Assembly: GCA_023663085.1 (NCBI GenBank)
Contig: JAMPIB010000002.1
Location: 62,001 to 126,000 of the forward strand
DNA: 64,000 bases
Source of the DNA: Ruminococcus sp.
GTDB lineage: Bacteria; Bacillota; Clostridia; Lachnospirales; Lachnospiraceae
Reading direction: 5' to 3'
Shown: positions 18,589-25,810 of the stretch, piece after piece
Layout of the letters: each line of letters opens with the position of its first letter
Numbering within the stretch: the stretch's first letter is position 1
Notes under the pieces: model-generated
Told to the model about the DNA's origin: nothing
Database searches by the model: none
Seen by the model: the letters and a program-made list of their open reading frames with translations, nothing else
Translations under genes and position numbers: made by a program

Positions 18589-19605
18589 TTAGTCTTCATA
18601 CCCGTTCGGGTTCTTGCTCTGCCAGTTCCAGGAATCAGCGCACATATCCCTGATACCGTACTGCGCCTCCCAGCCGAGCTCCCTCTTTGCTTTCTCCGCA
18701 TTGGAATAGCAGGTCGCGATATCGCCGGGGCGTCTGTCCTTGATGACATAGGGAATCTTTACGCCTGTAGCTTCTTCAAAATTCTTAACGATATCCAGAA
18801 CGCTGTATCCGGTTCCCGTACCGAGGTTATAGATGCAAAGACCCGCTTTTTCCTCAATCTTCTTTAATGCCTTCACATGGCCGACCGCCAGATCCACAAC
18901 ATGGATGTAATCGCGCACGCCGGTTCCGTCAGGCGTATCATAATCGTTTCCGAATACGCCAAGTTCTTTTAACTTGCCCACCGCTACCTGCGTAATATAA
19001 GGCATCAGATTATTGGGGATACCATTCGGGTTCTCGCCAATCGTTCCGCTCTTGTGCGCACCTATGGGGTTAAAGTAACGCAGTAAGATGACGTTCCATT
19101 CGGGGTCTGCTTTCTGCATGTCGGAAAGAATCTGCTCCAGCATGGATTTCGTCCAGCCGTAAGGATTCGTGCACTGTCCTTTCGGGCATTCCTCGGTGAT
19201 CGGGATAATGGCCGGGTCACCGTATACCGTTGCCGAAGAGGAAAAGATAATATTTTTCACATTGTGTTTTCTCATCACATCTACAAGCGTCAAAGTACCG
19301 GAAATATTGTTTTCATAATATTCCCACGGTTTCGCTACCGACTCGCCGACTGCTTTCAGTCCTGCAAAATGGATACAGGAATCAATCTGTTCTTTGTTAA
19401 ATACGTCTTCTAAGGCCGCTCTGTCCAAAATGTCCGCGCGATAAAATTTGACCGGTTTTCCGGTGATTTTTTCCACTCTCTGCAAAGATTTCTCGCTGGA
19501 ATTGGAAAGGTTGTCTACTACCACTACATCATAGCCTGCATTTTGTAATTCCACTACCGTATGAGAGCCGATATAACCTGCTCCGCCAGTTACTAAAATT
19601 GCCAT
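18589..19605 (-). CDS. galE: UDP-glucose 4-epimerase
   Basis: A 338-residue extended short-chain dehydrogenase. The N-terminal NAD-binding motif is GGAGYIGSH (about 7-15). The catalytic Ser-Thr/Tyr-x3-Lys set is visible in [10 protein letters not shown] and [11 protein letters not shown]. The substrate region includes [10 protein letters not shown] and [14 protein letters not shown], diagnostic for GalE. It interconverts UDP-glucose and UDP-galactose (and possibly the N-acetyl forms) in the Leloir pathway. AAGGAGGCG sits about 7 bases before ATG 19605, so the nine extra codons upstream are excluded. It follows the UDP-sugar pyrophosphorylase gene on the same strand, 124 bases downstream; together they supply or recycle UDP-hexoses near a galactanase locus. 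Confidence 0.96.
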   Translation of the reverse strand: MAILVTGGAGYIGSHTVVELQNAGYDVVVVDNLSNSSEKSLQRVEKITGKPVKFYRADILDRAALEDVFNKEQIDSCIHFAGLKAVGESVAKPWEYYENNISGTLTLVDVMRKHNVKNIIFSSSATVYGDPAIIPITEECPKGQCTNPYGWTKSMLEQILSDMQKADPEWNVILLRYFNPIGAHKSGTIGENPNGIPNNLMPYITQVAVGKLKELGVFGNDYDTPDGTGVRDYIHVVDLAVGHVKALKKIEEKAGLCIYNLGTGTGYSVLDIVKNFEEATGVKIPYVIKDRRPGDIATCYSNAEKAKRELGWEAQYGIRDMCADSWNWQSKNPNGYED

Positions 19606-19729
19606 AAGAAACGCCTCCTTGATCTTGGTCATAATAATCTCTGTTATGCCCTTATTGTATCCTTACCGCGTCTTTTTCATCAAGCATATAATGTTAGCCA
19701 AACCTGTCGAAATGTTAGATTACTTCCCG

Positions 19730-20962
19730 TCACAATACAATCCCGTTTTCTTTGCACAAGATTCTGGCGCTTTCTACGGAATCAACGCCCGTTTTATTCT
19801 TGATCGGTGCGAACTCATAGTTTCTTTCCACCTCATAAGGCAGGCAGGAATCCAGTTCGTGGATCATATCCAGAACAAGCTGCTCATATTTATAACCGTT
19901 AGGCTCCTCCGGCTTGATGTACTCGCCTGCCTCGTTTAAATACGGAATTTTCTTTTCCACGATATGCAGCGGCAGTTTTTTAGCCACAATTTCCTCTAAC
20001 GCTTTTTCCCGGAACAAATAATTCAGTATCACGCCGAAACTGTAAGCCGGATCGCCGTTTTCATCTTTGGCGTTCATCATCTCATCGGTCAGTTCATAAT
20101 ATTCCACGATCGACGGCTTTCCATCCTCTAAACACATGACGCCGATACGTTCATCCGGTGCGTTCTTGCGCACTACTTTCGCTCCCACGTCACTGTCCGT
20201 CAGGATCGTTGCGCCAACGAAACATGGATCGGCAATCCTCTGCAGAACGTTATCCACCGCAAAAACATTGAGCCACTCGATTCCGGCTTCATGTATCTTA
20301 TCGACAACACCCCATTTCATCATGGAAGAAAACCAGCCGCCGTTGCCATTGGGCGACGTGGAAATCTTATATTTTTCTTCCATATATACCTTGCCATCAT
20401 AATCGGTGGCCGGAGCCATTTCCTGCATGAAAAAAGTAATATATTCAGGACGATAGCCGAAATAATTTTTTTCTTTAAAAAAACGCGTTGTCGTCTCATG
20501 ATTTTTATCGCTGGTCATGACAAATAAAGGAATCCAGGCGTCCGCCTCGCGCACCACGTCGAGCAGGTTCTCAATGATCCGCTGGAAAATAAAAACTTCT
20601 TTTGTCAGACCAATATTATAAACGCCCTTGGGCGCGTCCGAACCAAGCCGTGTTCCCATGCCGCCCGCTAAAAGCACCGCGCCGACTTTGCCAGCCTTAA
20701 TGGCCTCCATACCGGCTTTGCTAAATTCTTCTTTCCGTCTGGTGATCTCGCTAAGCTGCATAGCGGATAAAGGCGTAATTTTGCCTTTTTTATTCAGTTC
20801 CTCTTTATGCCCGCAGGAACTGGTCACTTCCAGATCGAGACTCCCTATCTGTGATAAAAGCGCCTCCTGCTCTTCTTTCGTCAGTTCGTCATAATATTGC
20901 AGCACATGGAGCTGCCCGCATTTTTCCAGTTTTGCATATGCTTCGTTGTAATTCATTTTCAT
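19730..20962 (-). CDS. UDPGP-type UDP-sugar pyrophosphorylase (UTP--hexose-1-phosphate uridylyltransferase)
   Basis: A 410-residue nucleotidyltransferase of the eukaryote-like UDPGP type 1 family (UAP/AGX group), distinct from GalU. The signature is AVLLAGGMGTRLGSDAPKG (about 96-114), followed by NGNGGWFSSM and an FAVDN metal-site motif. It uses UTP and a hexose- or N-acetylhexosamine-1-phosphate to make UDP-sugar. In Lachnospiraceae and bifidobacteria such enzymes can act on galactose-1-P or GalNAc-1-P, which would fit the neighbouring galE; the exact substrate is inference. The ATG at 20962 overlaps the stop of a 19-codon leader ORF (ATGA) and has GGAAAGG 6 bases upstream. Confidence 0.9.
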   Translation of the reverse strand: MKMNYNEAYAKLEKCGQLHVLQYYDELTKEEQEALLSQIGSLDLEVTSSCGHKEELNKKGKITPLSAMQLSEITRRKEEFSKAGMEAIKAGKVGAVLLAGGMGTRLGSDAPKGVYNIGLTKEVFIFQRIIENLLDVVREADAWIPLFVMTSDKNHETTTRFFKEKNYFGYRPEYITFFMQEMAPATDYDGKVYMEEKYKISTSPNGNGGWFSSMMKWGVVDKIHEAGIEWLNVFAVDNVLQRIADPCFVGATILTDSDVGAKVVRKNAPDERIGVMCLEDGKPSIVEYYELTDEMMNAKDENGDPAYSFGVILNYLFREKALEEIVAKKLPLHIVEKKIPYLNEAGEYIKPEEPNGYKYEQLVLDMIHELDSCLPYEVERNYEFAPIKNKTGVDSVESARILCKENGIVL

Positions 20963-21018
20963 ACCATGCCTTTCCTATATTCCGCCATCTTTTCGTCCGC
21001 ATAGGTTTCCTGTTTCAT
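20959..21018 (-). CDS. 19-codon leader ORF translationally coupled to the UDP-sugar pyrophosphorylase gene
   Basis: In the 5' leader of the pyrophosphorylase-galE operon, a short frame (MKQETYADEKMAEYRKGMV) has AGGAGG upstream, with a rather long spacing of about 14 bases. Its TGA overlaps the next gene's ATG. The arrangement is typical of translational coupling. The peptide shows no run of repeated codons suggestive of attenuation. It could also be chance. Confidence 0.4.
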   Translation of the reverse strand: MKQETYADEKMAEYRKGMV

Positions 21019-21055
21019 TTTTGCAGATGCGACCTCCTATGAAGATGCTTTTGTT

Positions 21056-21084
21056 ATTGTACCATAAAACCCTGTGCCGCTCAA
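21056..21084 (-). promoter_or_regulatory. Promoter of the UDP-sugar pyrophosphorylase-galE operon
   Basis: On the minus strand, TTGAGC (21079-21084) and TACAAT (21056-21061) are separated by exactly 17 bases, giving a leader of about 90 bases that contains the small ORF. Confidence 0.65.
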
Positions 21085-21183
21085 TGCCCTTCTGTAGTGT
21101 TTGTTTGATTGCTTTGTTTGTTTTTATATGATATACCTAAAGATAACATGGGACTGTGTAATCGGATTATTAATTATAAACTT

Positions 21184-21212
21184 TTGATAAAGTGATTGTC
21201 TGATGTTTAGAT
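21184..21212 (+). promoter_or_regulatory. Putative promoter of the small toxin gene
   Basis: TTGATA (21184-21189), 17 bases, TTAGAT (21207-21212). A start near 21219 would give a 5' leader of about 75 bases ahead of the toxin frame. Confidence 0.4.
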
Positions 21213-21230
21213 ATATGATAGGATTACAGT

Positions 21231-21305
21231 ATGGGAATAACCGTGTCACTACAAGAGGTTGACCTCCTATTACAAAAGATGGGAGGTGGTGCGGATGAAA
21301 TTTGA
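21231..21305 (+). CDS. Short ORF overlapping the toxin start
   Basis: A 24-codon frame (MGITVSLQEVDLLLQKMGGGADEI) starts 64 bases before the toxin ATG and ends 11 bases inside it, in another frame. It has no good Shine-Dalgarno. It may simply reflect RNA sequence constraint, because its bases form the hairpins that mask the toxin ribosome-binding site. Low confidence that it is translated. Confidence 0.25.
   Translation: MGITVSLQEVDLLLQKMGGGADEI
21255..21287 (+). promoter_or_regulatory. Competing hairpins masking the toxin ribosome-binding site
   Basis: ACCTCC (21262-21267) can pair with the toxin Shine-Dalgarno GGAGGT (21282-21287). Alternatively its CCTC can pair with the preceding GAGG (21255-21258) across a TTGA loop, freeing the site. 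The two structures are mutually exclusive, as in metastable type I toxin mRNAs. Confidence 0.55.
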
Positions 21306-21378
21306 TTTCAAAGACCTAATGTCTTTCGGAATGTTTATTCTTGCATTGCTGACCTTAGTCATTTTGATTAGTCAGTAA
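21295..21378 (+). CDS. Putative type I toxin, holin-like (Hol-Tox/TxpA-Fst-like) small membrane peptide
   Basis: A 27-residue peptide: a short charged N-terminus (MKFDFKDLMS) then one membrane helix (FGMFILALLTLVILIS). The pattern S-F-G-M-x-I-L-A-L-L-T matches the putative holin-like toxin family of Firmicutes, related to TxpA/BsrG and Fst, which depolarise or deform the membrane when over-made. GGGAGGTGG precedes the ATG. It is flanked by a hairpin that can hide the ribosome-binding site and, downstream, by a convergent promoter that would make an antisense RNA over its 3' end. This is typical of type I toxin-antitoxin loci. It is too short for usual gene calling. Family membership is by pattern recognition only. 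Confidence 0.75.
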   Translation: MKFDFKDLMSFGMFILALLTLVILISQ

Positions 21379-21379
21379 C

Positions 21380-21492
21380 GTTTTTCTAATTTTTAGATAG
21401 AAAAACCACCCTTGTATACTTGGCTGTAGCGAGGATGGAATTTCTATCTCATCTATTGGTCAACCACCTTGTGGACGGTTGTTTCCTTATGT
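21380..21492 (-). ncRNA. Putative antisense antitoxin RNA
   Basis: Predicted from the minus-strand promoter at 21499-21527. Transcription would start near 21492 and run over the toxin 3' untranslated region. The region contains a 9-bp inverted repeat (GTTTTTCTA 21380-21388, TAGAAAAAC 21398-21406) that could form its 3' end, although it lacks a following T-run, so the end is uncertain. Related ACCACC blocks (around 21405 and 21463) are complementary to GGTGGT at the toxin ribosome-binding site. Confidence 0.5.
21461..21490 (+). terminator. Terminator of the toxin mRNA
   Basis: CAACC (21461-21465) pairs with GGTTG (21477-21481), extended by an inner CC/GG, and is followed by TTTCCTTAT. This is a modest stem, but it is placed where the toxin transcript should end. 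Confidence 0.45.
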
Positions 21493-21498
21493 GCTTAT

Positions 21499-21527
21499 AA
21501 TATAACATATTCTGTTATTTTATTCAA
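21499..21527 (-). promoter_or_regulatory. Antisense RNA promoter
   Basis: On the minus strand, TTGAAT (21522-21527), 17 bases, TATATT (21499-21504): a near-consensus promoter facing the toxin gene with no protein gene downstream of it. Confidence 0.7.
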
Positions 21528-21576
21528 TTAGTTTTTGAAAAAAGAAAGAAAATAAGATGGAAAGGAAAGCCTTCTT

Positions 21577-22041
21577 ATGGACTACATCAGAAAAGCAACT
21601 GCAAACGATATCTCAAGGCTGGCGGAAATACTGGTTTTTACGAAAAGGATGCAGTACCGCCCGATCTTCCATAACGATAAAGTTTCCTTCGGTGAATTGC
21701 AGGTTCTTTCTGTGGCGCAGGAATATATGGATGCGCCGGAAAGACTGAATAACATATGGGTCTATGACGATGAATTTGTAAAAGGAATGCTTCATGTGGA
21801 AGGCAGCTGGATCAAAGAACTTTATGTGGACTCTTTTTTTCAGGGACAGGGGATTGGCCGACGCTTAGTGGAATTTGCGATACAGGATTTTGACGTCCGG
21901 TATTTATTTGTATTGGAAAAAAATGAAAGCGCCATCCGTTTTTATCAAAAGCGGGGCTTTTCTTTGACGAAAGAGCGGCAGATTGAACCGGGGACTCCGG
22001 AGTATATTGTGAAGATGTGCAGGAATGGAATCCCCTTATAA
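21577..22041 (+). CDS. GNAT-family N-acetyltransferase
   Basis: A 154-residue single-domain acetyltransferase. The acetyl-CoA binding motif A is visible as IKELYVDSFFQGQGIGRRLVEFA (Q-x-x-G-x-G/A pattern), followed by FVLEKNESAIRFYQKRGF (motif B, the usual N-x-x-A-x-x-F-Y-x-x-x-G-F). It transfers acetyl to an amine of an unknown substrate. GGAAAGG lies about 10 bases before ATG 21577. It is a single gene after the toxin locus and converges with a VOC gene remnant and an AraC regulator. Confidence 0.92.
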   Translation: MDYIRKATANDISRLAEILVFTKRMQYRPIFHNDKVSFGELQVLSVAQEYMDAPERLNNIWVYDDEFVKGMLHVEGSWIKELYVDSFFQGQGIGRRLVEFAIQDFDVRYLFVLEKNESAIRFYQKRGFSLTKERQIEPGTPEYIVKMCRNGIPL

Positions 22042-22057
22042 AACGGCAGAATGTTTA

Positions 22058-22225
22058 TCACCCCACTTGTTTCGCCGGATTCGGACAGGTAATGATCCAT
22101 GTATAGCCAAAACAATCCCTGGTGATGGAGCCGCATCCGCCGTCATCCGGTTCCGGATGCGGTTTTAACGGTGCAAGTATGGCTCCGCCAAATGCCCTGA
22201 TATAGGTGTTGACCGTCTCAACATT
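22058..22225 (-). pseudogene. 3' remnant of a VOC/glyoxalase-family gene
   Basis: A 55-codon open stretch on the minus strand reads NVETVNTYIRAFGGAILAP then KPHPEPDDGGCGSITRDCFG then YTWIITCPNPAKQ. The GGxxLxPLKP...GS..D.FGY.W motif is typical of the C-terminal half of vicinal-oxygen-chelate (glyoxalase/bleomycin-resistance) proteins. In-frame stops (TAA TGA) lie just before it and no start or ribosome site is present, so the 5' two-thirds are gone. It lies 21 bases after the stop of the AraC-type gene at 22247, suggesting a once intact regulator-VOC pair. Confidence 0.7.
22131..22166 (+). terminator. Possible terminator after the GNAT gene
   Basis: CCGCATCCG (22131-22139) pairs with CGGATGCGG (22154-22162), followed by TTTT. 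The stem falls within the VOC remnant's coding sequence, so it could be a fortuitous or recruited terminator. Confidence 0.5.
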
Positions 22226-22246
22226 TCATTACGTATCATACTACGA

Positions 22247-23110
22247 TCAGGGCAAAGCGTCTTGTACATTTCCGACACTTTGCAAAGCGTATTTTCTGGC
22301 CTCCGCAATGTTCATGGAATGATACTTTTTAAAATCATGACACAAATGCGCCTGATCAGAATATCCGTATTTGTATACAGCGTCCAGAATATCAAAATTT
22401 TTATGATAGATAATATCACTCCATAGACACTGATATCTGACCATAGAAGCGAGACTCTTAGGCGAAACGCCGACATATTCGCCGAATAAACGCTGCAACT
22501 GCCTGCTGCCGGTCAGAAGTTCCTGTTCCAAATCTGACACGGACAGATTTCCCTTTTTTTCTACTATGGTACAAACAGCCTGCCAGACAGTCTGATAGTT
22601 ATGTCTGTCATATAAGCGTTGCAATAACACTTTTTCCGCTATGGAGATCAATTCGCTGATATCTGTGACATCGAATAAATATTTTTCGATTTCTTTTTTT
22701 ATGGTCAGAAAATGGTATCCGACGTCAAAAAAGGCATTTTTCGTATTTTTCAAAGAGTCTTCGGCAAAGACCGCCGCGCTCCACGCATAGAAGCGGATGG
22801 CAAAAGAAAAGACAGTTTTATCCTCATTTCTGATACTGTCCGTGGAAAACGTCCTGTCGTCTATCCCGCAGAATCTGTTTTCTATCTTATTAGCAGTAAG
22901 GTCTGCCGTAAAAATAATATCCGCGCAGGTATCCGGTGTCACGATATCTTTTACTGACACTTCGCTTTTTGTTTGTCTGAACGCCTGCTTTGTTCCCCAA
23001 AAGCAGCGGATATAAGGTTTCAGCGCAGCGCACGGTTCAAACTCCATGTACTGTTCATTTTTCTTAAACGGTGTTGCTGTTATCGGTCTGTACAAATTAT
23101 GTAATTCCAC
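22247..23110 (-). CDS. AraC-family regulator with DUF6597-like N-terminal domain
   Basis: A 287-residue regulator. The N-terminus (FEPCAALKPYIRCFWGTKQ) matches the DUF6597-type sensor often joined to AraC helix-turn-helix domains. The C-terminal part has SRQLQRLFGEYVGVSPKSLASMVRYQ and the second helix-turn-helix DAVYKYGYSDQAHLCHDFKKY. Such genes are often found beside VOC-family genes, and the VOC remnant just downstream fits. It lies 18 bases after the MFS transporter stop on the same strand, so the two probably form an operon. The effector is unknown. Confidence 0.88.
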   Translation of the reverse strand: MELHNLYRPITATPFKKNEQYMEFEPCAALKPYIRCFWGTKQAFRQTKSEVSVKDIVTPDTCADIIFTADLTANKIENRFCGIDDRTFSTDSIRNEDKTVFSFAIRFYAWSAAVFAEDSLKNTKNAFFDVGYHFLTIKKEIEKYLFDVTDISELISIAEKVLLQRLYDRHNYQTVWQAVCTIVEKKGNLSVSDLEQELLTGSRQLQRLFGEYVGVSPKSLASMVRYQCLWSDIIYHKNFDILDAVYKYGYSDQAHLCHDFKKYHSMNIAEARKYALQSVGNVQDALP

Positions 23111-23128
23111 GGAAATACCCTTTCTCCA

Positions 23129-24304
23129 TTATTGTTTCTTTTTGCATAATAAAACTCCTGTCAATAACAGTATTGGAAATGCGATCCCTGTCAAGATACC
23201 CATTTTCAGGTTTCCATCCAGCTTACTGGCCATAAAACCGACTAACGTAGGGCCGCCGGAACATCCTACATCTCCGCCAAGCGCCAGCAGAGCGAACAGG
23301 ACCGTCCCGCCTTTGGGCAGCGCTTTTGCCGCCTTACTGAATGTCCCCGGCCACATGATACCAACAGAAAGGCCGCAAAACGCGCAGGCCGCCAGACTAA
23401 GCAGCGGATTAGGAAACAGGGAAATCCCCAGATAGGAAAGAATGCACAGGCCGCTGCTGTAAATCATAAAGCGGTCCAGATCAATACGTTCCCCATATTT
23501 TCCGTAAAAGGCCCTGGCCGATCCCATGAGAATGGCAAAGGCCATTGGGCCTGCCAGATCGCCTGCTGTTTTGGATATGCCCAATCCCTGCTCCGCAAAA
23601 GTGGACGCCCACTGGCTTACGGACTGCTCGCTGGCTCCGGCGCAGGTCATCATGACCATCAATACCCAGAATATTTTCATGCCGCATAATTCTTTCAAAG
23701 TTAATCCCTTCTCCCCCTCTTCCATCAAAGAAGCGATCGGGACTCTGGTAAATATGTATGCGTTGCAGGCCGGAACGACCGCCCACAAGATTGCGGCAAT
23801 TTTCCAGTTTTCAATGCCAAATATCCGAAAGAATATCGTTGACAAAAGAACGACGCCGACATGTCCCCAGCAGTAAAAAGAATGCAGCATACTCATTGCT
23901 TTTTCCTTATTATCCGATGGACAGGCTTCTACTACCGGACTGACCAGAACTTCTAAAAGCCCCCCTCCTATGGCGTAGATCATGACCGCAATCAGGATGC
24001 CGATAAACGGCGAGGGTAATATCTCCGGCAGAATTGTCAAAAGGATCAGTCCCGCTGCAGAAAGCACATGCGCCGCCACCATGGATACGCGATAGCCGAT
24101 TTTATCCACAAATCCCGCGGACAGCAGGTCAACCAGCAGTTGTATGCCAAAATTAAAAGTGACCAAAAGCGTGATCTGCGTAAGCGGTATGTCATACATC
24201 TTCTGGAAAGACAAAAAAAGAAGCGGCACGAAGTTATTGACGATCGCCTGCACAATATAGCCGATAAAGCAGGCGGTGATTGTTTTGTTATATTTTTTAT
24301 CCAT
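23129..24304 (-). CDS. Major facilitator superfamily transporter
   Basis: A 391-residue protein with about 12 hydrophobic helices in two six-helix halves. The motif-A-like loop after helix 2 is GFVDKIGYRVSM, and the helix 8-9 counterpart is YGKYGERIDLDR. The N-terminus KYNKTITACFIGYIVQAIVNNF resembles the fucose permease-like MFS group. It would move a small solute by proton coupling; the substrate is unknown. ATG 24304 is chosen because GGGAG lies upstream and the 31 extra residues of the longer frame are not MFS-like. It is upstream of the AraC regulator, probably in one operon. Confidence 0.9.
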   Translation of the reverse strand: MDKKYNKTITACFIGYIVQAIVNNFVPLLFLSFQKMYDIPLTQITLLVTFNFGIQLLVDLLSAGFVDKIGYRVSMVAAHVLSAAGLILLTILPEILPSPFIGILIAVMIYAIGGGLLEVLVSPVVEACPSDNKEKAMSMLHSFYCWGHVGVVLLSTIFFRIFGIENWKIAAILWAVVPACNAYIFTRVPIASLMEEGEKGLTLKELCGMKIFWVLMVMMTCAGASEQSVSQWASTFAEQGLGISKTAGDLAGPMAFAILMGSARAFYGKYGERIDLDRFMIYSSGLCILSYLGISLFPNPLLSLAACAFCGLSVGIMWPGTFSKAAKALPKGGTVLFALLALGGDVGCSGGPTLVGFMASKLDGNLKMGILTGIAFPILLLTGVLLCKKKQ

Positions 24305-24463
24305 AAAACATCTGCTCCCTTCTTTTTGGATTATATCGCATTTCTTTCCAAAAAACAATTTGGGATTCCGGTTGCATATGCGGCAGGTTTGTGACATACT
24401 CTAGGTATGATTTTTATCTCAAAAAAATTTTTATAAATACCGATACAAACATGGAGGCTCCTT

Positions 24464-25798
24464 ATGAGAAAAAGATTATTATACGCCGCCGCGGCATCCG
24501 CCATGCTCTTATGCAGCGCCTGCTCTGACCAGGCGGCCCCGGAAGAAAGCGAAGTCATTGCAGACGATACTGCCGCAGAGACAGCCGTAAACGAAACAAT
24601 ACCGAAAAAAACTGAAACCGATTCCAACCCGGCAGCCGGTTCCAATACCGCCACAGAACCTGACGACGCCTCTCAGTACGATGAAAGTGATGACTTTATA
24701 CCACAGATCACACTCGACACCAAAGAAGACAGCGTTGCCGCCGAAGATGGCACTATCCTCTATACGAGCCTTTTTATCTATCCTATTGTAACAATAGAGG
24801 GAAATGAAGACGCCGCGGCATTAATCAATGCGGATATCCAGAAAAGAATCAACCTGCCCCAGGCCGATACCGTTACACTCGATGTTGCTAAAGCTGACTA
24901 TGAATACTATCTGTCAGATGAAGGATTTAGTTCCGAATATGAATTTTCCGCCTATTATGAGGATTTGGACACAATGGTCAATCGTGATGACAGCAATGTC
25001 ATTTCTTTCTGCCTGACCGATTCCTACTACAGCGGCGGAGCACACGCTAATTATAGCGTTACCGGCCTCAATTACAGCGCCCGCACAGGAGAACTGATTG
25101 CTTTTGCAGACCTTGGGGAGAATGCGGAAACCTTTCGCGCCGACACGCTCACCTACCTGCAAAAACTGATTACGACAGAAACTTATGAGGATATTTTATT
25201 TGAAAGCGCCGCAGAGGATTTGGAATCCGTCCTATATCAGGACACTTCCTGGTATCTGGGCACTGACGGACTCACCTTTTTCAGCGACCCATATGCGCTG
25301 GGACCCTTTGCTTCAGGTGTGATCGAGTTTACGATTCCTTACAGCGACCTCATGGAAATGGGATTAAAAGAGGAATATGCCTATAAGGGAAATCTGACAA
25401 TAGCGCTGCAGGGCGGCAAAACTTATGCCTATGATATCAATGGCGACGGACAGGAAGAGTCGATTTGCTTTACTATTGATGATATCGGTACGATTGACGC
25501 CAAGCTGCATCTTATTATCAACGGTACGGATTACGCGCAGGAAAATGTAGAACTCGCCGAAGTGCTTGCCAACGGGCAATATGCGCAGTACTGGGCCGAC
25601 TGTTATTTGTATGATATGAATATGGCGGACGATACCATAGAGATCGCCCTGCATATGGATCAGTTCTATAGCAGCGATTCAGAAGATGCTTTGGGGACTA
25701 CGTTCTTTTACCGCTATGACAAAGGTGGTATGTTCTCTTATGTGGATATGATCAAAGGCCGTGTGACTGATGCGATGATGGAACTGCCGGGGGAATGA
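24464..25798 (+). CDS. Lipoprotein with RsiV-like DUF3298 domain and C-terminal extension
   Basis: A 444-residue lipoprotein: signal segment ending in LLCSAC (Cys20), then a Thr/Glu/Asp-rich linker to about residue 80. Residues about 90-305 match the DUF4163/DUF3298 arrangement of RsiV-like proteins (FIYPIVTIEGNEDAAALINADIQ...SYYSGGAHANYSVTGLNYS...LTFFSDPYALGPFASGVIEFTIPYSDL). RsiV binds lysozyme in Bacillus, but there is no membrane anti-sigma part here, so this is a surface protein with that fold. From about residue 315 a second domain contains YDINGDGQEESICF, an EF-hand-like/FG-GAP Asp motif. GGAGG precedes the ATG. It is monocistronic. The ligand is unknown. Confidence 0.85.
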   Translation: MRKRLLYAAAASAMLLCSACSDQAAPEESEVIADDTAAETAVNETIPKKTETDSNPAAGSNTATEPDDASQYDESDDFIPQITLDTKEDSVAAEDGTILYTSLFIYPIVTIEGNEDAAALINADIQKRINLPQADTVTLDVAKADYEYYLSDEGFSSEYEFSAYYEDLDTMVNRDDSNVISFCLTDSYYSGGAHANYSVTGLNYSARTGELIAFADLGENAETFRADTLTYLQKLITTETYEDILFESAAEDLESVLYQDTSWYLGTDGLTFFSDPYALGPFASGVIEFTIPYSDLMEMGLKEEYAYKGNLTIALQGGKTYAYDINGDGQEESICFTIDDIGTIDAKLHLIINGTDYAQENVELAEVLANGQYAQYWADCYLYDMNMADDTIEIALHMDQFYSSDSEDALGTTFFYRYDKGGMFSYVDMIKGRVTDAMMELPGE

Positions 25799-25810
25799 AA
25801 TCTCCCGGCA
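25785..25810. terminator. Convergent hairpin between the DUF3298 lipoprotein gene and the AlbA-domain gene
   Basis: A 10-bp stem (TGCCGGGGGA 25785-25794, TCTCCCGGCA 25801-25810, one G-T pair) with loop ATGAAA contains the stop codon of the plus-strand gene and abuts the stop of the minus-strand gene. The T-tracts are weak. Confidence 0.6.
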
